From the NCBI RefSeq assembly GCF_030463565.1, contig NC_134643.1, forward strand, positions 2,180,001 to 2,244,000: a stretch of DNA of 64,000 bases, in the 5' to 3' direction. Both the position numbers and the translations under genes were made by a program. Origin of the DNA: Pelecanus crispus. Taxonomy: Eukaryota > Chordata > Aves > Pelecaniformes > Pelecanidae. Shown here piece after piece: positions 1-13,900 of this stretch; position 1 is the first letter of the stretch, and each line of letters opens with the position of its first letter. The notes under the pieces are model-generated. The model was not told the DNA's origin. It worked only from the letters and a program-made list of their open reading frames with translations, and did no database searches.

Positions 1-3000
1 CCACTTCAACAATATCCAGGGGCCTTGGCCAACGTAAGAGGCCTCCCAAGCACTGTGCAAACAAACTAAGGGCACTTAGAGCAGTGCTTGTCACGGTTCC
101 TTATCTTGAAAAGCTCCAGGGTAAAAGCCTTACTTGAAGAAAAACCTATTGACAGACATTTTAAATATCTAAAAGCAAGACAGAAGAACTCAGTACTTCA
201 ATGGCGGAGAGGAAAATGGTGCCGGTGAACTCTGCACGGAGTTCAAGTTTGCAGACTGCTTCTCCATCATTAATGCTACCTCATTAATGCTATCGCTGCT
301 AGTAGCACACAAAAGGAAGCGGGATACTTACAGCCATAATTATATAGAGAGCAAAAGAATGACGGGTTGCTCTCTGGAAATGTGGTTTAGAAAGCTGCAA
401 TAACTTTCTGGCAACAGCACCATCACGGTTTGCAACACTGGTGCAATTAGTAATTCTAGCAGTCTCAGCTTTCAAATAGCAAAGCCATGAAAACACACGG
501 CCAGCAGTGGAGTTAAACAGCGATCAAAAACGCTTCAATCCATCTACCACTTGGACAGGGCTGAGCGGTGCTACTGCTGAGCTGAGAACTTCTTGTACTT
601 TTCAGACACTCTGGAATAGCTATTATTTTGTTCTTTTATGTTGGAACAACCTCAGCTTCTAAAAGGAAGCGCCTTCAGACACTCTGGGCAGGTTTAAATT
701 ATAGAAAGAACATTAAATTTTTGTTTAAATAGTTTTATGAAGTTCAGCGCAGACTGAACAGGAAGAGTGATTTTCCATTTTAGAAGTGTTTGCTCCTCAC
801 AGGTATTGGTGGAATATTATAGCTATTTGTCTGAAGAAGCAATCAACAGCAGCACTGAACACGCGCAGATAAGCCCCAAGGAGATTAAACATGCGCCGAT
901 ATCCTTAAATAATCACACGCCTGACCTCTCTAGAGCTGCACATTAACAGCCTCTCCACAGCCAACGCAGCAACATCTAGTTTCATCTGAGGATTGAAGTG
1001 ATATCTTTTCACAGCAGACTTCCCTTATGACCCAAGCATCTTCCTTCCAGTTCGCCTTCACACTTCCCTCCCCAACCGGGTATCTGCTCCAAGTCAAATT
1101 CAGTAAGCGCTAAGCTCCCTAGCACTGTTGCTAGGGCTGGCAGCAGAGCTTTCTGCAGGAGAAAAAGAAGGTTTTTTTCAGTAGCACATGGTCAAGTCTC
1201 CTTTCTTCCCCTGTCCAACTCTTCAAGTTACTTCAACATTTATGCTTAGCACTCAGTGGCATTTTTCAAAGGCTTCTGGTCAAATGACACACTGCAATAC
1301 ACCGTCAACTGAGCACTGAAATGAAACAGGTAACAATAGCCTTTTGTGAAGATTATTTGTAAGAGGACCATTTCAGCAATTTAGTTTACAACATGACTGT
1401 GCAAACATTTGCGCTGGCCAAACCAAGACGTAGCAAACATAAGCCTTTGTTCCGCTTTGCTTACGAGCTGGCCTGCTGAGACAACTCTGCAGGTGCACCA
1501 CAGACCATCTTCAACTGCCATCATGGCCTAAGGTTGCCCCTAAACGCACGTGCAAACACGGCGAGGAGGTGATGGGAACACTGTGAACATCCCAGGGAAC
1601 ATGTACTACCGAGGAAACAAAAAAAACTTGGATGCCTTGAGGAGTCCATGAGTCCAGGCCATGCCCAAACTGAGAGGACAGAAGCACCACTAGGCATGAG
1701 CCAAAACTGTGGTGCTCCAGAAGTACGGTTCCTCTTACAGGGCACATGAGGGAGCTGGTGTCCCTAAGGACTCATCAGCATTAACTTCTTCATGCCAGCG
1801 ATGGCCCAGAGCATCGCCCAGCTGTTCTCTCACCCAAGCATTTGCCCTTGGCTCCATCCATGTTTTGCTTTGCAAGATAGCAAGAGCAGACTCTCCACCA
1901 TACAGCCTTATGGCACACAGGAGCAGAGCTGTACAAAGAGAGCTCCAGTTCTGCAGGCAGGTATTCTTGCCTGCAAGAGAGGATTATGGCAATAATTCTT
2001 CAAGAGAAAAACTTTATTCCTCTTTATTAAGAGAAAATGAAAGCTACTGACAGAACTAACATCTCCCGATACATGATTAAGCACATGCTGCATGTAGCAA
2101 TTCTGCCCACTTCACAGAGCTATTTGTACTCTCACTTCCAGAGATATGATGTAAATGCTGAAGCAGAGTGGGGAGGAGGACTGTAGGGAGAAGCGGTGCA
2201 GCTGCTGACAAAATATTTTGCTTGTCAGCAGCTGTGCAAGCGCTCTCACTGCTGCAGGATCATCTCTGGCAGAAGAGCACAGCTCCTGCGGCAGAGCTAA
2301 TGCACCCCCAGCTCTTGAGCTGCCCGAGTTTCGTGCATCAGGCCCTTGTCAATCAGGTCTGTCGGCCATGCATGACTTCTCTCATGAATGATGGACTAGC
2401 AGATAATCCTACCAATTAAAAACCAGGAACAGAAATGAAACCACACCAACACGACATGCCAAACCTTGGCTTCCCTTTTCCTGCTGAGTGTGTAGCCAGG
2501 CCAGGGCTCATCTCATCTGTCAGCCCTGGACGGGGAAGCAGTTGTCCAGGCTCCCCTGTCACTCCTGGAGAGAGGCTGACACCTCCAGCCAGGCATTTTA
2601 AGCTGGCTTGGTTATGCCCTCGAGGCGCCTCTCTTTCTGCATCGGCTATAAAGGAACCTTGTGTGCGGCTCAGATTTAAGCAATCAGCTTTTAGGTGACC
2701 AAAGTTAGGTGAAATGAATCTTCCATGCAATGCTTAGGAGATACCAGCTGACAAAGTTTTTAGTTAGAGCTCTGATGCAAGATTCATAAATACATTTTTT
2801 ACTCACTTGATCATGTCATCCTAGCTGTACAGTTGATAGCACGTACCTCTAAAGGCTTAGAGAAATCTTTAGTCAGGCTTTATTCTAAATAGTTCACACC
2901 CTCTTCAGCAATTTTGGTCTCAATGTCAGAAATGAGCTGTGTTCCAGAGAAACCACCGTCATTAAAAAAACATAAAAGCTGTCTTCTCAATAAAGAGATG

Positions 3001-4610
3001 TTAAACTTAATGTGACCAGGTGATAAAGCACAATGCCACGAATAAACGTTTAGGTATCTGGACCACATTCAAGGAGGAAAGAGAAAGGAAGCAAATGTTG
3101 TAAACAATCGCCATGCTTACAGGAAAGCCCTGTCTCATAGAGACTAGACTTGAAGATAAGGCTGTCTTCATGGTGTTTTTATATACCAAAGTGAAAGGCC
3201 ACTGTCTCTGGGTGCTCTAATGAACCACTGACCTTTTTGGATTAACTTTACCTGACTTTTAATTCCCACAAAACCAGCAGCTCTTGAGGGCTGCAAGTGA
3301 ACTTTAAACTTTTTGAACATTTCCAGGCAGGGAGCAAAAGGCTCCAAGTTCAGCTGAAACTAGTTGTACTTTAAACATAACTTTTTCCACTTAGAGTCAC
3401 CCCTGCAAGACCCTTCCCCTCCGATACCTATTTTGAATGCTCTCGGGGGAGAGTGGTTGGGACGGAGGAATTCCAAGTGCCCAGAAGCCATGGGAGCAAG
3501 CTCTGCCGTCCAGCAGCCATGCCAGCTGAGGAAAACTGCGTCGGTTCAAATCCAGACAACTATTTTGAGTTCTTGTGGGAACCAAGCTTGATCCAATAAA
3601 TATTAGAAGTTATCACAAGAGAACAGTCAGGAAAACATACATTTTAGTGCTGACAGGCACAAACTTTTTTTTTTTAACTCTAAAGCAGCTATGCAAACAG
3701 TCACTTCAGCTGTACGTTTTTCTTTTTTTATGCAAACTGCCACTGCAGCCCCTGGTATGAATGCAGTTATGCCAGTTGTAGGGCTCAAGGGCTGGAACAG
3801 CAACTTAACATGGTGTAACAAGTTACCACTGACCAGCTTAAGCACTATAAGAGTCCACAGGCATCCTCGCAACCTGCAGCAAACACGAGGTAGTCCAAGC
3901 AAGAGTTCAGTTAGGCTTGTGTTTAGTCAAAGGCAATCATCTTCTGCTGAGGCTGAACATATGCATGTAAAAGGTTATTAAAGAACAGCTGAAATGTGGT
4001 TGCTTGCTTGTACTAGCATAGCTTTTTTTTCTACTATACAGGACTATACTGCAGCTCAAGGCTCTTAAAAATGGAGGAGGTGGGGGATTTGTAACAGCAG
4101 TGGTACTGCCATGTGTGTATTTAAAGGAAACCATCTTGCCCTTTGCTCTAGCACCAGTGTGGGGACTCGTCAGCACTAGAATAATGTGTTCATAATTATT
4201 TATGATTCACAACAAAAACAAACCAAGTCACAGGATGGCTTGGGCTTGAAATAATCTAAGCCAGCATTTTTCCTACTGCTCAGGGCAGTTCTGCAGAAGC
4301 CCTAAAATACAACTTGACTGGGGTGGGGGTAGGTCATGTCCCCTTTTCCTGGCCATTTCAGTAGAGAAGAGCCTTTCCCAGCCATGGCCCCACCAGGAAC
4401 ATGCCGGATAAACAACTGACCTGCAGGACTCCTTGCCAAAAGCTGCCTCAGATGCAAGGGCCGCATGGAATCAAGACAAGACTAGACAAAGCCTTGGAAG
4501 AGATTTACTGGGGGCTACTAAGCAGACAACTTGAAAACTGGTGGAGACTGAGATGGTATAGGAGAAAGGAGCATCATAAATGTCAGTCTTTTTCTTACTT
4601 ACCACCCAAA

Positions 4611-4676
4611 TCATTGTTGGAAACAGTGCATTGGGTCAGAGGGACCCTTGTTCTGAACCAGCTCTTATGTTCTTAA
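4611..4676 (+). repeat. Ancient CR1/L3-like LINE 3' end
   Basis: The segment reads as a degenerate copy of the amniote LINE tail of the form 'TGTTGGAAACAG...TGGGTCAGAGGGACC...CTTATGTTCTTA'. This tail is common in reptile and bird genomes as the 3' end of old CR1/L3-type elements. Only the 3' tail is clear; the body upstream is too decayed to delimit by eye. Confidence 0.5.
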
Positions 4677-7600
4677 GAAAGTTCACCTCCTTCTCATCTT
4701 TGGCAGGGCTATAAAAAGATGCCCTGCATTGCTTTGCAAGCTGAAGGAGATTAGCACTTATCCCATACAGTAAAAAAAGAAATGGGGGCAGGGTTAGATT
4801 TGGGCAAAACAGAGTAAGCCAGCAGAAGCAGTCTAGGAACCATGGATAAAATATGGAGCCATAGGAAAAACAGAAAAGGAGACAAGAGAAAAAATAATCA
4901 GAAAATATGAAGGACTAAAGAGCTGGGCAGGAAATGGCTGCAGGGTGGAGCTGTATAATGTAATGTCTATACAATTTAAGAGTAAGATCGGAAGAGAAAC
5001 AGGCCTTAGTAGGTGGGTGGTAAGGCAGCACTGAGTGACTTCATATTTTAAATATTTAAACATTACAAGGACTTGAAGGTGTACTTGAAGGTGAAGAGAT
5101 TGCTTAATGCTTTTACTTTTTGAAGGCATGGTCCCTTTCATTCTTTTCTTACTAAATGTAAAAATAAGTAAACACATTTAGTGCTGATATCCCAGGCAGC
5201 TCTGCAAGCCAGTAATAAACTGACCTGTGCTAAGTTGACATAGGCCAGTAACCACCCCAGGAGAACTCAATTTCTCAAACAGGGTTTGCACTGTTTTATT
5301 AAATTCATTCAAGGCACGTTAACTAGTGCTTTTAAACTGTGCTCAGGCAAGATAACCATTTCCTTTCACTGTGACTACCTTTCTTCACACTATTTTAACC
5401 TTGAACTACCTCTTTTCACCTGAGTTTGGAGGCTTCCAATTCCTCAATGGGTTCCCTTTTCACGCAGCACTTCAGCCTTGCCTTTTCCACGAGAGCTTCA
5501 GTGGTGGGTCCCAGCTAAAGTTTGTCCAAATGGCTGGTACCTTTGTCTGACCCAAGCTTGCAGTCACAGAGCTCCAACATAAAACCATAGCAATGTTTCT
5601 CGGTCCTCTCCGCCTCCGTGCCCGTCTGTGTGTGTTTAGGACATACCTCACGATGCTTCCTGCTGAGACCCTCCACTTTCTCCTGCCGGTGGGAAAGCAT
5701 TAGAGGAGTATCAGCTCTCAAATGATTTGGTTCTCATCCTAGATGAGAATTTCCAGTTTGAGATACCTTCTGTTCTCCTAATCTGACTAATTTTGCTCAG
5801 TTTGCACATGGGTGGTGGTAGAGATCAGGTTAGACCTCAGGCTAGAAGCCAAATTCTCTTTGTGGGGATGACAGTCTCAGATGTTATTGGGCTATCTGAC
5901 CATAGAGGTTTTAGAGGCAGTAGCAGATAAGGAACAGAGGAAAAAAAGGCCTGCAAGGAGAGGAAAAGAGCTTGAAACTCAGACAAAACAATACAGATGA
6001 AGGATTAAGAAATCAGGGAAAATGTTGTTACTGCAGTAGACGAGGAACTGCTGCCTCCAGGGATCATTTTATGGAGGTTGGCAGGGAAAGGTGGCTGCTC
6101 GGGGGCCAAGGAAGACATATGAGCTAGCATGATGAGAAAGGGAGGAGTTCAGACACGAGTCTCTAATCTCTTTCCACGGGACAAGTATAAATACACCTGA
6201 AGTCTGTTTTCAAGTTTTAAACAGAGAGTAATAATGAAGTTTTCATAAAAGCATTATAGCCATTTCCAGTTATTACAACAAACAAACCACCCCCACACAA
6301 AATACATCTCCCAGTGCAAGGGAAAAATAGCACCTCTCTAGAAAGCACGTACTGTGTTTAGAGACAAGAAGAGAAAGTCTGCTAGACATGTCCACAGGAA
6401 ACCCATTATTAACACTCACTCAGCTCACCAGTGGTTATTCATGTTCAAGAGAACATTCTTGGACAGTTAGTACAAAGATTACTCTGTCTCTTCTAAAGAT
6501 TATCCCGAAGCAATTCTTTACACACACAAAAAAATTGATTTAGGTTCCAGAACAATCTCAAATCTGCCCCCTTACGTGTATGAATTAGTATTGCAACAGA
6601 CCCACTACATGCGACTACAAAGCGTAGTAGGCTCAATGAAAAGAGATCATCACTAACAAATCAAAATGAATATTAAAAAACAAGTGGGAGATACATTAGT
6701 CAGCTGAAATAACAAGCAGCAACACAAAACATTACATATGTAAAGCTGGTTCAGAAAACAGGGCTTGATACAACGATAAGGACTATTGCATTGACAACAC
6801 TGTGTATCTCAACGCCTCACCTATTATGGAGAGCACCTTCTTTCCCAACTGTTGATACAGCACAAGTTAAAACACCAACTCATTTTACTGACATAAACCA
6901 CCTTAGGGAAGGGGATGTGACACCAATGGCAGCTGGCAGCCTTCTAGGCGGGCGAGCCAGAGGCCAGGCTGTGTTGTGGTTAATAGACATTTTGCTGAAA
7001 GTCAGCACTTCTGCACCAGCCTTGGTCTGTCCTTAACTGCTGAGTTTCGAAGCTGACCCATCTGTAAAACAGTTATAACAAAATCAGCTGCTCAAGCCTC
7101 GAAAGATCACCGTATGAAGTGCAAAGTCCCATGAAACAAATGGCAATGTCATTTGTGAAGGACAGGGCCGCTAATTAGTTAATGCTTTGTAGTGCTCTGG
7201 TGATATTTACCAGCCAGTTTAAGGGACTCATGAACACAACTGCAATTAAAAAAAGCCACTCACAGGAATTAAATCTCTCTGTCTCGCTGGAAAACCTTGC
7301 ATCTAGAGGTTTAAACTAACTCTTGTTTTGTTACAAACAAAGTCTTAAGACCTTTATGTGTGCGGGGGAGCGAAATCAGCTTAATTGTAACTTTATGTGA
7401 TAGGCTTTTGTGGTCTCTCTGATGCCAAAGACTAACATATTCTGGATTCTCAGAAATGAAACTGGAACCACCCAGACAACTTTGCAGAAGAGCTTTTAAG
7501 TGAAGACACAGGTGATGAACGCTTCCAGCCCTGCTGCGTTCCTCCTCCAGCCCACCCACGTGCTGAGAGCCCAGGGCACCCAGGATGCGTTCATGTGCTT

Positions 7601-10600
7601 TGGTTCCGTGCTCGCTTTTCTCCCCCTTGGAGCTGACCGAGTTTGAATGGTTTAGGAAAATGACATGGTCAGCAGACAGTATGTCACGGAAGAGTATTAC
7701 TTCAGTGCGGGAAAGGAAAAAAAGTCAGCCTGTAGTATTCAAGAAACTATTTCCTTTCATTCTGCATGGGGAGGCACTGACCATTTGACTGAGTAAAGTG
7801 ACATTAATCCTAAATGTAGCCTAACCAGTCAATTTATTGTAAATAATAAGCTCAAAGCTGGAGGGAAAGGAGGAAAAGATCTGTTTCCCAATCCAGTTGT
7901 GACACCTAGAGGGAGAGGATTTCATTGCGTGCTTGGCAGCTCCTGAAGGGACTGAAAAAGAAATTAGGAAGCTCTGCCAGAGCCAGCAATGGCTCTGGAG
8001 ACCCTTATTTCATACTCTGGAGTTCCCTGCATGTGCTCCAGCACAGGAAGACACAGTGAGAAGAAAGCTTCTGGCAGTAACAGCGCTCCAGAAAGACACA
8101 AGAAAAAGATGGAGGAGAAAAGGGAGAAGCCTGAGCCCCTTCCAGATGGCACTGGAAGGTCTCTGCCTTCCCAAGAGCTCCTCTGTGGCAGCTCCTTCTG
8201 CCCAGTCACCCCCCACACTGTAGGAAGAGCAAAGTATTCTGCACAGCAGCATCAGCGGGATGCAAATCATGCTCAGGCACCTCCAGGATCACACAGCCCA
8301 GGAGGGCCCAGGCCCCCAGCAGCAGGTAAGCCCATTTATGCCTTTCCTAACAGACCTTACCTCCATTCCCCAGACTCAAGGACTCTATCTCCACATGCCC
8401 CTTTTTTTAAAAAAAAAAACCTTTCTCTCTCAACTTTGCACATCATGAATGAACTGTTACACCTCAACCGTGGAGGTGGGAGGAAAAAGACATCAGAGAA
8501 TCCAAGCACAAGCCAGCTCTTTAGGAAACCAGGCTGCATTATTGCCTGTCCTTGGGACTGCTTGCTAAAACATGCAGGAAACTTCAGCCAAGGTTGTTCC
8601 TACTCCTCCACATAAGGTGGGGCCCACCTGGATTTGCAATTCTAACTACATTATTGGCTTTATGCCTTTTTTGTTGTTGTTGAAGTCTGCATTTTCTTTG
8701 GCTTCACCAAAATAAAGATCAAGAATAAAGGTGAGCAGTCAACCATCCAAATGGAGGAGGGATAATGCTTGCAGCACGGAGCCTGTAAGACCATGGCTGC
8801 ACAGATAGATATGCTTTGCTTCCCTCTTCCGGGATCTAAATGCTTCTTTTGGAGAACTTGTTGGCAAGCATGGGGTCCCACTCAACGAACAAAGAAATTG
8901 CCTTGTCCACCTGGGACCCATCCAAACATCTGACAGTCAGGTCTGAAATAAACTGTGCCTTTTTCCTTTCTGTTAAGAATACTGGGAGGGCCTCCGTCCT
9001 CACTTTAATTTCTGGGAAGACTTCAAAGTAACCCTAAATAAAATTGCCCGAGGAGGGCAAGGCACCGGGAAGTCAAGGCCTGTGATCAAGCCTGCCTTCC
9101 TGTCCATTTGCAGGTAAAGTTGAAGGTTTGGTCAGATAATTGCTTACAATTATGTCAGCACATTTAATAAGGTACTTCCCCTCTCACCAGGATGTGGTAA
9201 CTGTGGGACCACCAAGTCTATGGCACCGCAGAGTTAAACAGATTTGCTGGCAACCTGCAATTTTGGGTGGGGAGAAACTGAAAAATTATTTACATTTCGC
9301 ACAGCAAAGGGAAGAGGTACCCCAGTTGAAACAACGAAGCTGCAAATTTTAAACAGTTAAAAGAACAAGGTATGTATTTAGGTATGTGAATACTACATGA
9401 AACTGCAGCTGCTTTCCAGGGACCGCTGAAATTTGCCCCGGAGAGTATAAAAGCTAGGAAGCGACAAAGATGTGCAGCTAGGAGGACAAACTTAATGACT
9501 GTTTAAAATCCTATTTGGAAGCAAGTCACAAACCTTCCCCTGCCATTTTCTCCAGCTCATTGGGTATGTTAATAGTGTGACATGGTTTAGTTTTGAAGAT
9601 GAATCTAATTCCTAAGCTCATGCCTGCAGCCTTTGTGTTCACGGCTTGTCAGGAGGTGACAAAGTCACGCTTGAATGGGACACTGCCCACGCGCGGCTGT
9701 GAAGACATGCACAAAGTAAAGCAGTGGTTGCCTGCTGGGGACACACTCCTACCACATTTACAGAAGGCCCAGTTCTCCATGGCACTCCACTGCATGAAGC
9801 ATTTTTCCCCATAAAATCCAAAGCAAAAATCCCTCAGCGACAGCCATCCCAGTTGCTGTGACAAGCTCTGTGGAAGGTGACACACTGGCCAACTTGCTGT
9901 AGGACCTGCTCTTGCAATATAAAACTCCTTTCAGGAAGTGCTTAGGTGATACTACTTATTTCCAAGCCAAATTCAAATTGAATCATCTACCTAGAGTTTT
10001 TCAGAATCTGGTGGGTGCATTATCCTTATCTGGAGTATTTTATATTTAAATTCAGCTGCTAGTGTTAATTAGCAGATGAAGTAGTTCCTGCATTCACTTC
10101 CACTACAGGTTTTTAGAAGGCCCTTCAATTACAGCAGTAAAAGGCATCAGGTACCAGGACACCACACTATTTAGAAGAGACACTATTTTCAAGAACAGCT
10201 GAGGCAAACATGAATACTCATTACCTGTGAGCAGAATTTTGGAATTTAAATAAAAATTCAGCGTACTCTGAACATTTACATCTTTTACCTCTCAAAAAGC
10301 AGCCCAACATTGCCAGTATAAAAGGAATACAAGTAGTCAAATTCCATTAGCTTCCCTGGCAACTGCCCATATAAAGCTTAAGTACTGTCTACTCTTCATT
10401 CAACTGATTTACACTGGGGGGAAAGGCTTTTCCATCCTCATTAACTGTTTTACCTCAGCAACATCAGGATCATCACCAGCTGTTTCCTCCCACTTATAAA
10501 TTATTTTTTAGTGAAACTTTCACATAATCATTCTGTTTCTCTCACCCCATTGCTTCCCAGTGTTTGTTCACCTCTATCACGTTCCTTTCTGGGAAGAGTT

Positions 10601-10755
10601 CTTCCTTCCACATATTATTGTCAGGACTGCCTTATCACTTCTTTTCTCAGGCATTTCAAAACTTTCCTTTAAGTTCCATTGCTGCAGTGGCTTGACACTC
10701 ACCAGAAACCCCATGTTTCCTGCTGTTTCTTCAGAGCAATACCACAGATGATAGC

Positions 10756-10955
10756 AGATTTAAAGCTGATGCAGAAACGAAAGTATAAAATATCCTGGCA
10801 GATCTGACAGGAAAGGAAGAGAAGGGGGGAAAGGGAAAAAATAGAGAGAGGGCAACAGATCTAAAGCTGATGCAGAAATGAAAGTATAAAATATCCTGGC
10901 AGATCTGACAGGAAAGGAAGAGAAGGGGGGAAAGGGAAAAAATAGAGAGGGCAAC
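10756..10955. repeat. Tandem duplication, 2 x ~101 bp
   Basis: Two adjacent direct copies, each beginning AGATYTAAAGCTGATGCAG and ending GGCAAC, run from 10756 and from 10857. They differ by a few substitutions (for example TTT/TCT near the start and ACG/ATG) and a 2-bp loss in a GA run of the second copy. The unit contains a purine-rich stretch. The near identity implies a recent local duplication. It lies in the presumed NET1 intron. Confidence 0.9.
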
Positions 10956-13900
10956 AAGTAACTTTAGCCAACTGATAGCAGAGCTAGAAAACAAGCATTA
11001 ACAGAAGGGATGAAATTTTTCCAGTATCCAGAGAGGAAGTCCTTGCAAGTCAGCCGACATTGGAAGTTTCTGTGGCTGTCAAATTGACTCGCACTTGACA
11101 TGAATCCATTGTACAAAAGAGTCTAGGGTAAAATCCTGTAATACTATGGTAAAATCAGTGAATTTACTGGGAATTTCACCACCAGTTTCAGTGAGGTCAT
11201 ATTTTCACACAATGTTTTAAAAGAAAAGCATTGCTGAAAAACCCAACAAGAAAGGATTTGCAAATCAGGAAGTCAAACAGTAATGACAACTTCTTAGTAT
11301 AACTGATGTCTGTAAGAAATCAGGTTGTTCTAGGTCCATCCAAGATTCATAATTGTGAGATCCAAACTCTGTCTTTCACCAGCATGCCTCCCTCATTCAG
11401 GTACTTTCAATCATAGGCCCCCAAACTGTGCTTGCTTACTACCACAGACAGCAAAATCCACTACAACTGCCAAAAAATACCACTTCCGTAGTTATCACCT
11501 CACACAATATATAACAAAAATTTATTTTAAAATCACTTATCCCCACAACTGTCTTTCTCCAAGCCTCCAGCAAAGATGAACCCCTATTTAGGAAACCTTC
11601 ATTTATGAAATTACGTTGATAAGTTTTTAAGTTAGTACTTTTTCATTATCTTCCTACAGAAAGATTCTGCAGCCACTAGACATGCACACTAAAATGCTCT
11701 GAACCGTTTCTCCACGCTTTTAATACATGTGAATCTAGACAACTGCTTATCATATTCCCATGTCTTAGATCAGGCAAAGACAGAGTAAACCTTTCTTTGC
11801 AGGCGAGAAAAGTTTACCTACAGCTTATCCCAAGTACTTTATAAAAGCTATTAGTAAAAGAAAACCCCTAATATTTTAATAAGCTAAATTCAAGAAAAAT
11901 GTCACCCTCCTGAATATGTGAGAAAGGCCAAGAAGCATTCTGCATTTCTCTTGTGCTACTGTATTAAAAGAAACTGCTCCTGTGAAGTGGAAGAGGAAGA
12001 CAGCTTGGCATATTTATTACTTCATAAGAGCTGAAGGGGACTTTAGTGCAGGACATCTACTTTGGCACTTCTGAAAAACAGTCTCAGGCATTTGCTCACA
12101 TCCTTCCACGTGTAAGCGGTTCTCAGAAATCAAGCCCAGAGGAAGAAGAAACATTTTCAAATCCTAATGGGTTGGGTTTTACTTGGCATAACTGTGGCAA
12201 GACAGAGAACTGCCCAGAAAATTGAAACAAAAAAAATTAAGCAGAAGCTTCCTAATACAACAGAAACTGAGAGCCTTGACATCTCATGTGATGTCAAGTG
12301 TGAATACTGAGCATTTAGGTCAGTAGGAATAGGAAAAATACTAAATATTTAAAGCACACAGCTCTGACATTTGAAAAGCTTGACCCAACAGTGGAAATTG
12401 AAGATGTCCCACAAGTTCTCTGTTGGCAAAACAGCAGCGCAGTCTCATTCTTCTCCCATCAGACATGTGAATGCCTCTTCTTCAGCCTGTACAAGCTTCT
12501 CCTCCTCCTTTATTTTCTCCATAGCCTCCCCTTTCACAAAGATACCTGGGTCTAGCCCTGCAGAGAGCTGCCACAGTGCTACAGCACTCTGCTTTCTCCA
12601 ACCTACTCACAGTTCCAACCCTCCTTTGCAGAATCACACATTAAGCCTATCCATGTGACAGGCAATTCTGCAGGTTAACAATAATTTTGCCCCTACTTGA
12701 CATGCCCAGTGCTCTATTAAACTCAGGCAAATACCATCTCCATGGAGAAGCACAAGGGCTCTGAGGCTGTCAGTTTTCCTCACCCCCTTCAGTAATTTGC
12801 TTAGCTATGTTTACCAGAGGTAATGCTCCCTCCTTACATACTGATCAGTGCCAACCTTAGAGTGCTTTGAGATGTCTTTAGCAGGCACACCAAGAAGAGC
12901 ATGAGGTTTGCTGGTTACCACCTGCAAATCTGCATGCCAGCATGTGAGAATGAATGACAGGTGATTTGATAATCAGAAGCCTTATGGGTCCCACCTGGGC
13001 AGGAAAAGATTTTTGGAAGCAGTCTTTACATTTTTCATCTCTTCTTTGATTTAGACAAGAAAAAAACCAAACATTGTCAAGAAAAAAAATTCCAATTCTT
13101 TTCAATATGAGCTCTTGAAAACACTCTGGAAGCAAAACTGGGAGTTTAAACTCTTTGAAAGGGTTAAGGGCAAGCAGCGGTAGCTGGTGGAATATTTCAA
13201 GTTCAGCAGTTTCAAGGATTTTGTGTGAAGCTAGGGCAGTCAGGGAAGTAGTAGCACCTTGAGTCTGTGCTGTTTTTACATCTGCTTAGCATGATGGAAA
13301 GCACCACGATGCTGGTCTGAAGCATTGTCCCCACATTCCCAGACAGTTAGAGCTCAAGTTCTTACATCTCCTTTTTATCCAGTAGGGATGCAAGTACAAG
13401 GTCTATTATGTTCCTGGAGTTGAGGAGGGGATTAAGTAAACAAAACCAGATCTTTTCACCTTCACAACTTAAACTTTTCTTTAATCCATAGGCTGTTCTC
13501 ATCTAAGCTCGTTAGACTTGAGGTCTAATATGGTGGCAGCATACATGGTACAGCCAGGCTGCCTCTCTGGCAGTGGAATACAAGTCAAGAGAACTTTGGC
13601 AGGATTTGGACCTCACACTTAAGCATAGGTCAACATGTTGTTCTGGCAAACATAAGAGTTTGTTGGGAATAGATGCAGCCTTTCCCAACAGCTAAACTCT
13701 GCTCCCTGTTTGGATATATTACTGGTGTAACACTTTCCCTGACTTGAGCAAGTATATAGGACAACACTGCACACTTCTTTGGCAAACCACTACAAAAGTA
13801 ATTTCTAGTCCTCCATATTAATGACTCTGTGCACCCTCCAGCCCCCTTTGGAGGATCCATCTTTTTCTATAGCACCACATGTATTTGCCTTCATTTTAAG

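Noticed and set aside
2880-3068. Minus-strand frame ending GTQLISDIETKIAEEG..., which looks protein-like and is preceded by an ACAG that could be an acceptor
   Set aside because: I could not match it to any family. No neighbouring exon or polyadenylation context supports it, and the frame is short. A database search with this peptide would settle it.
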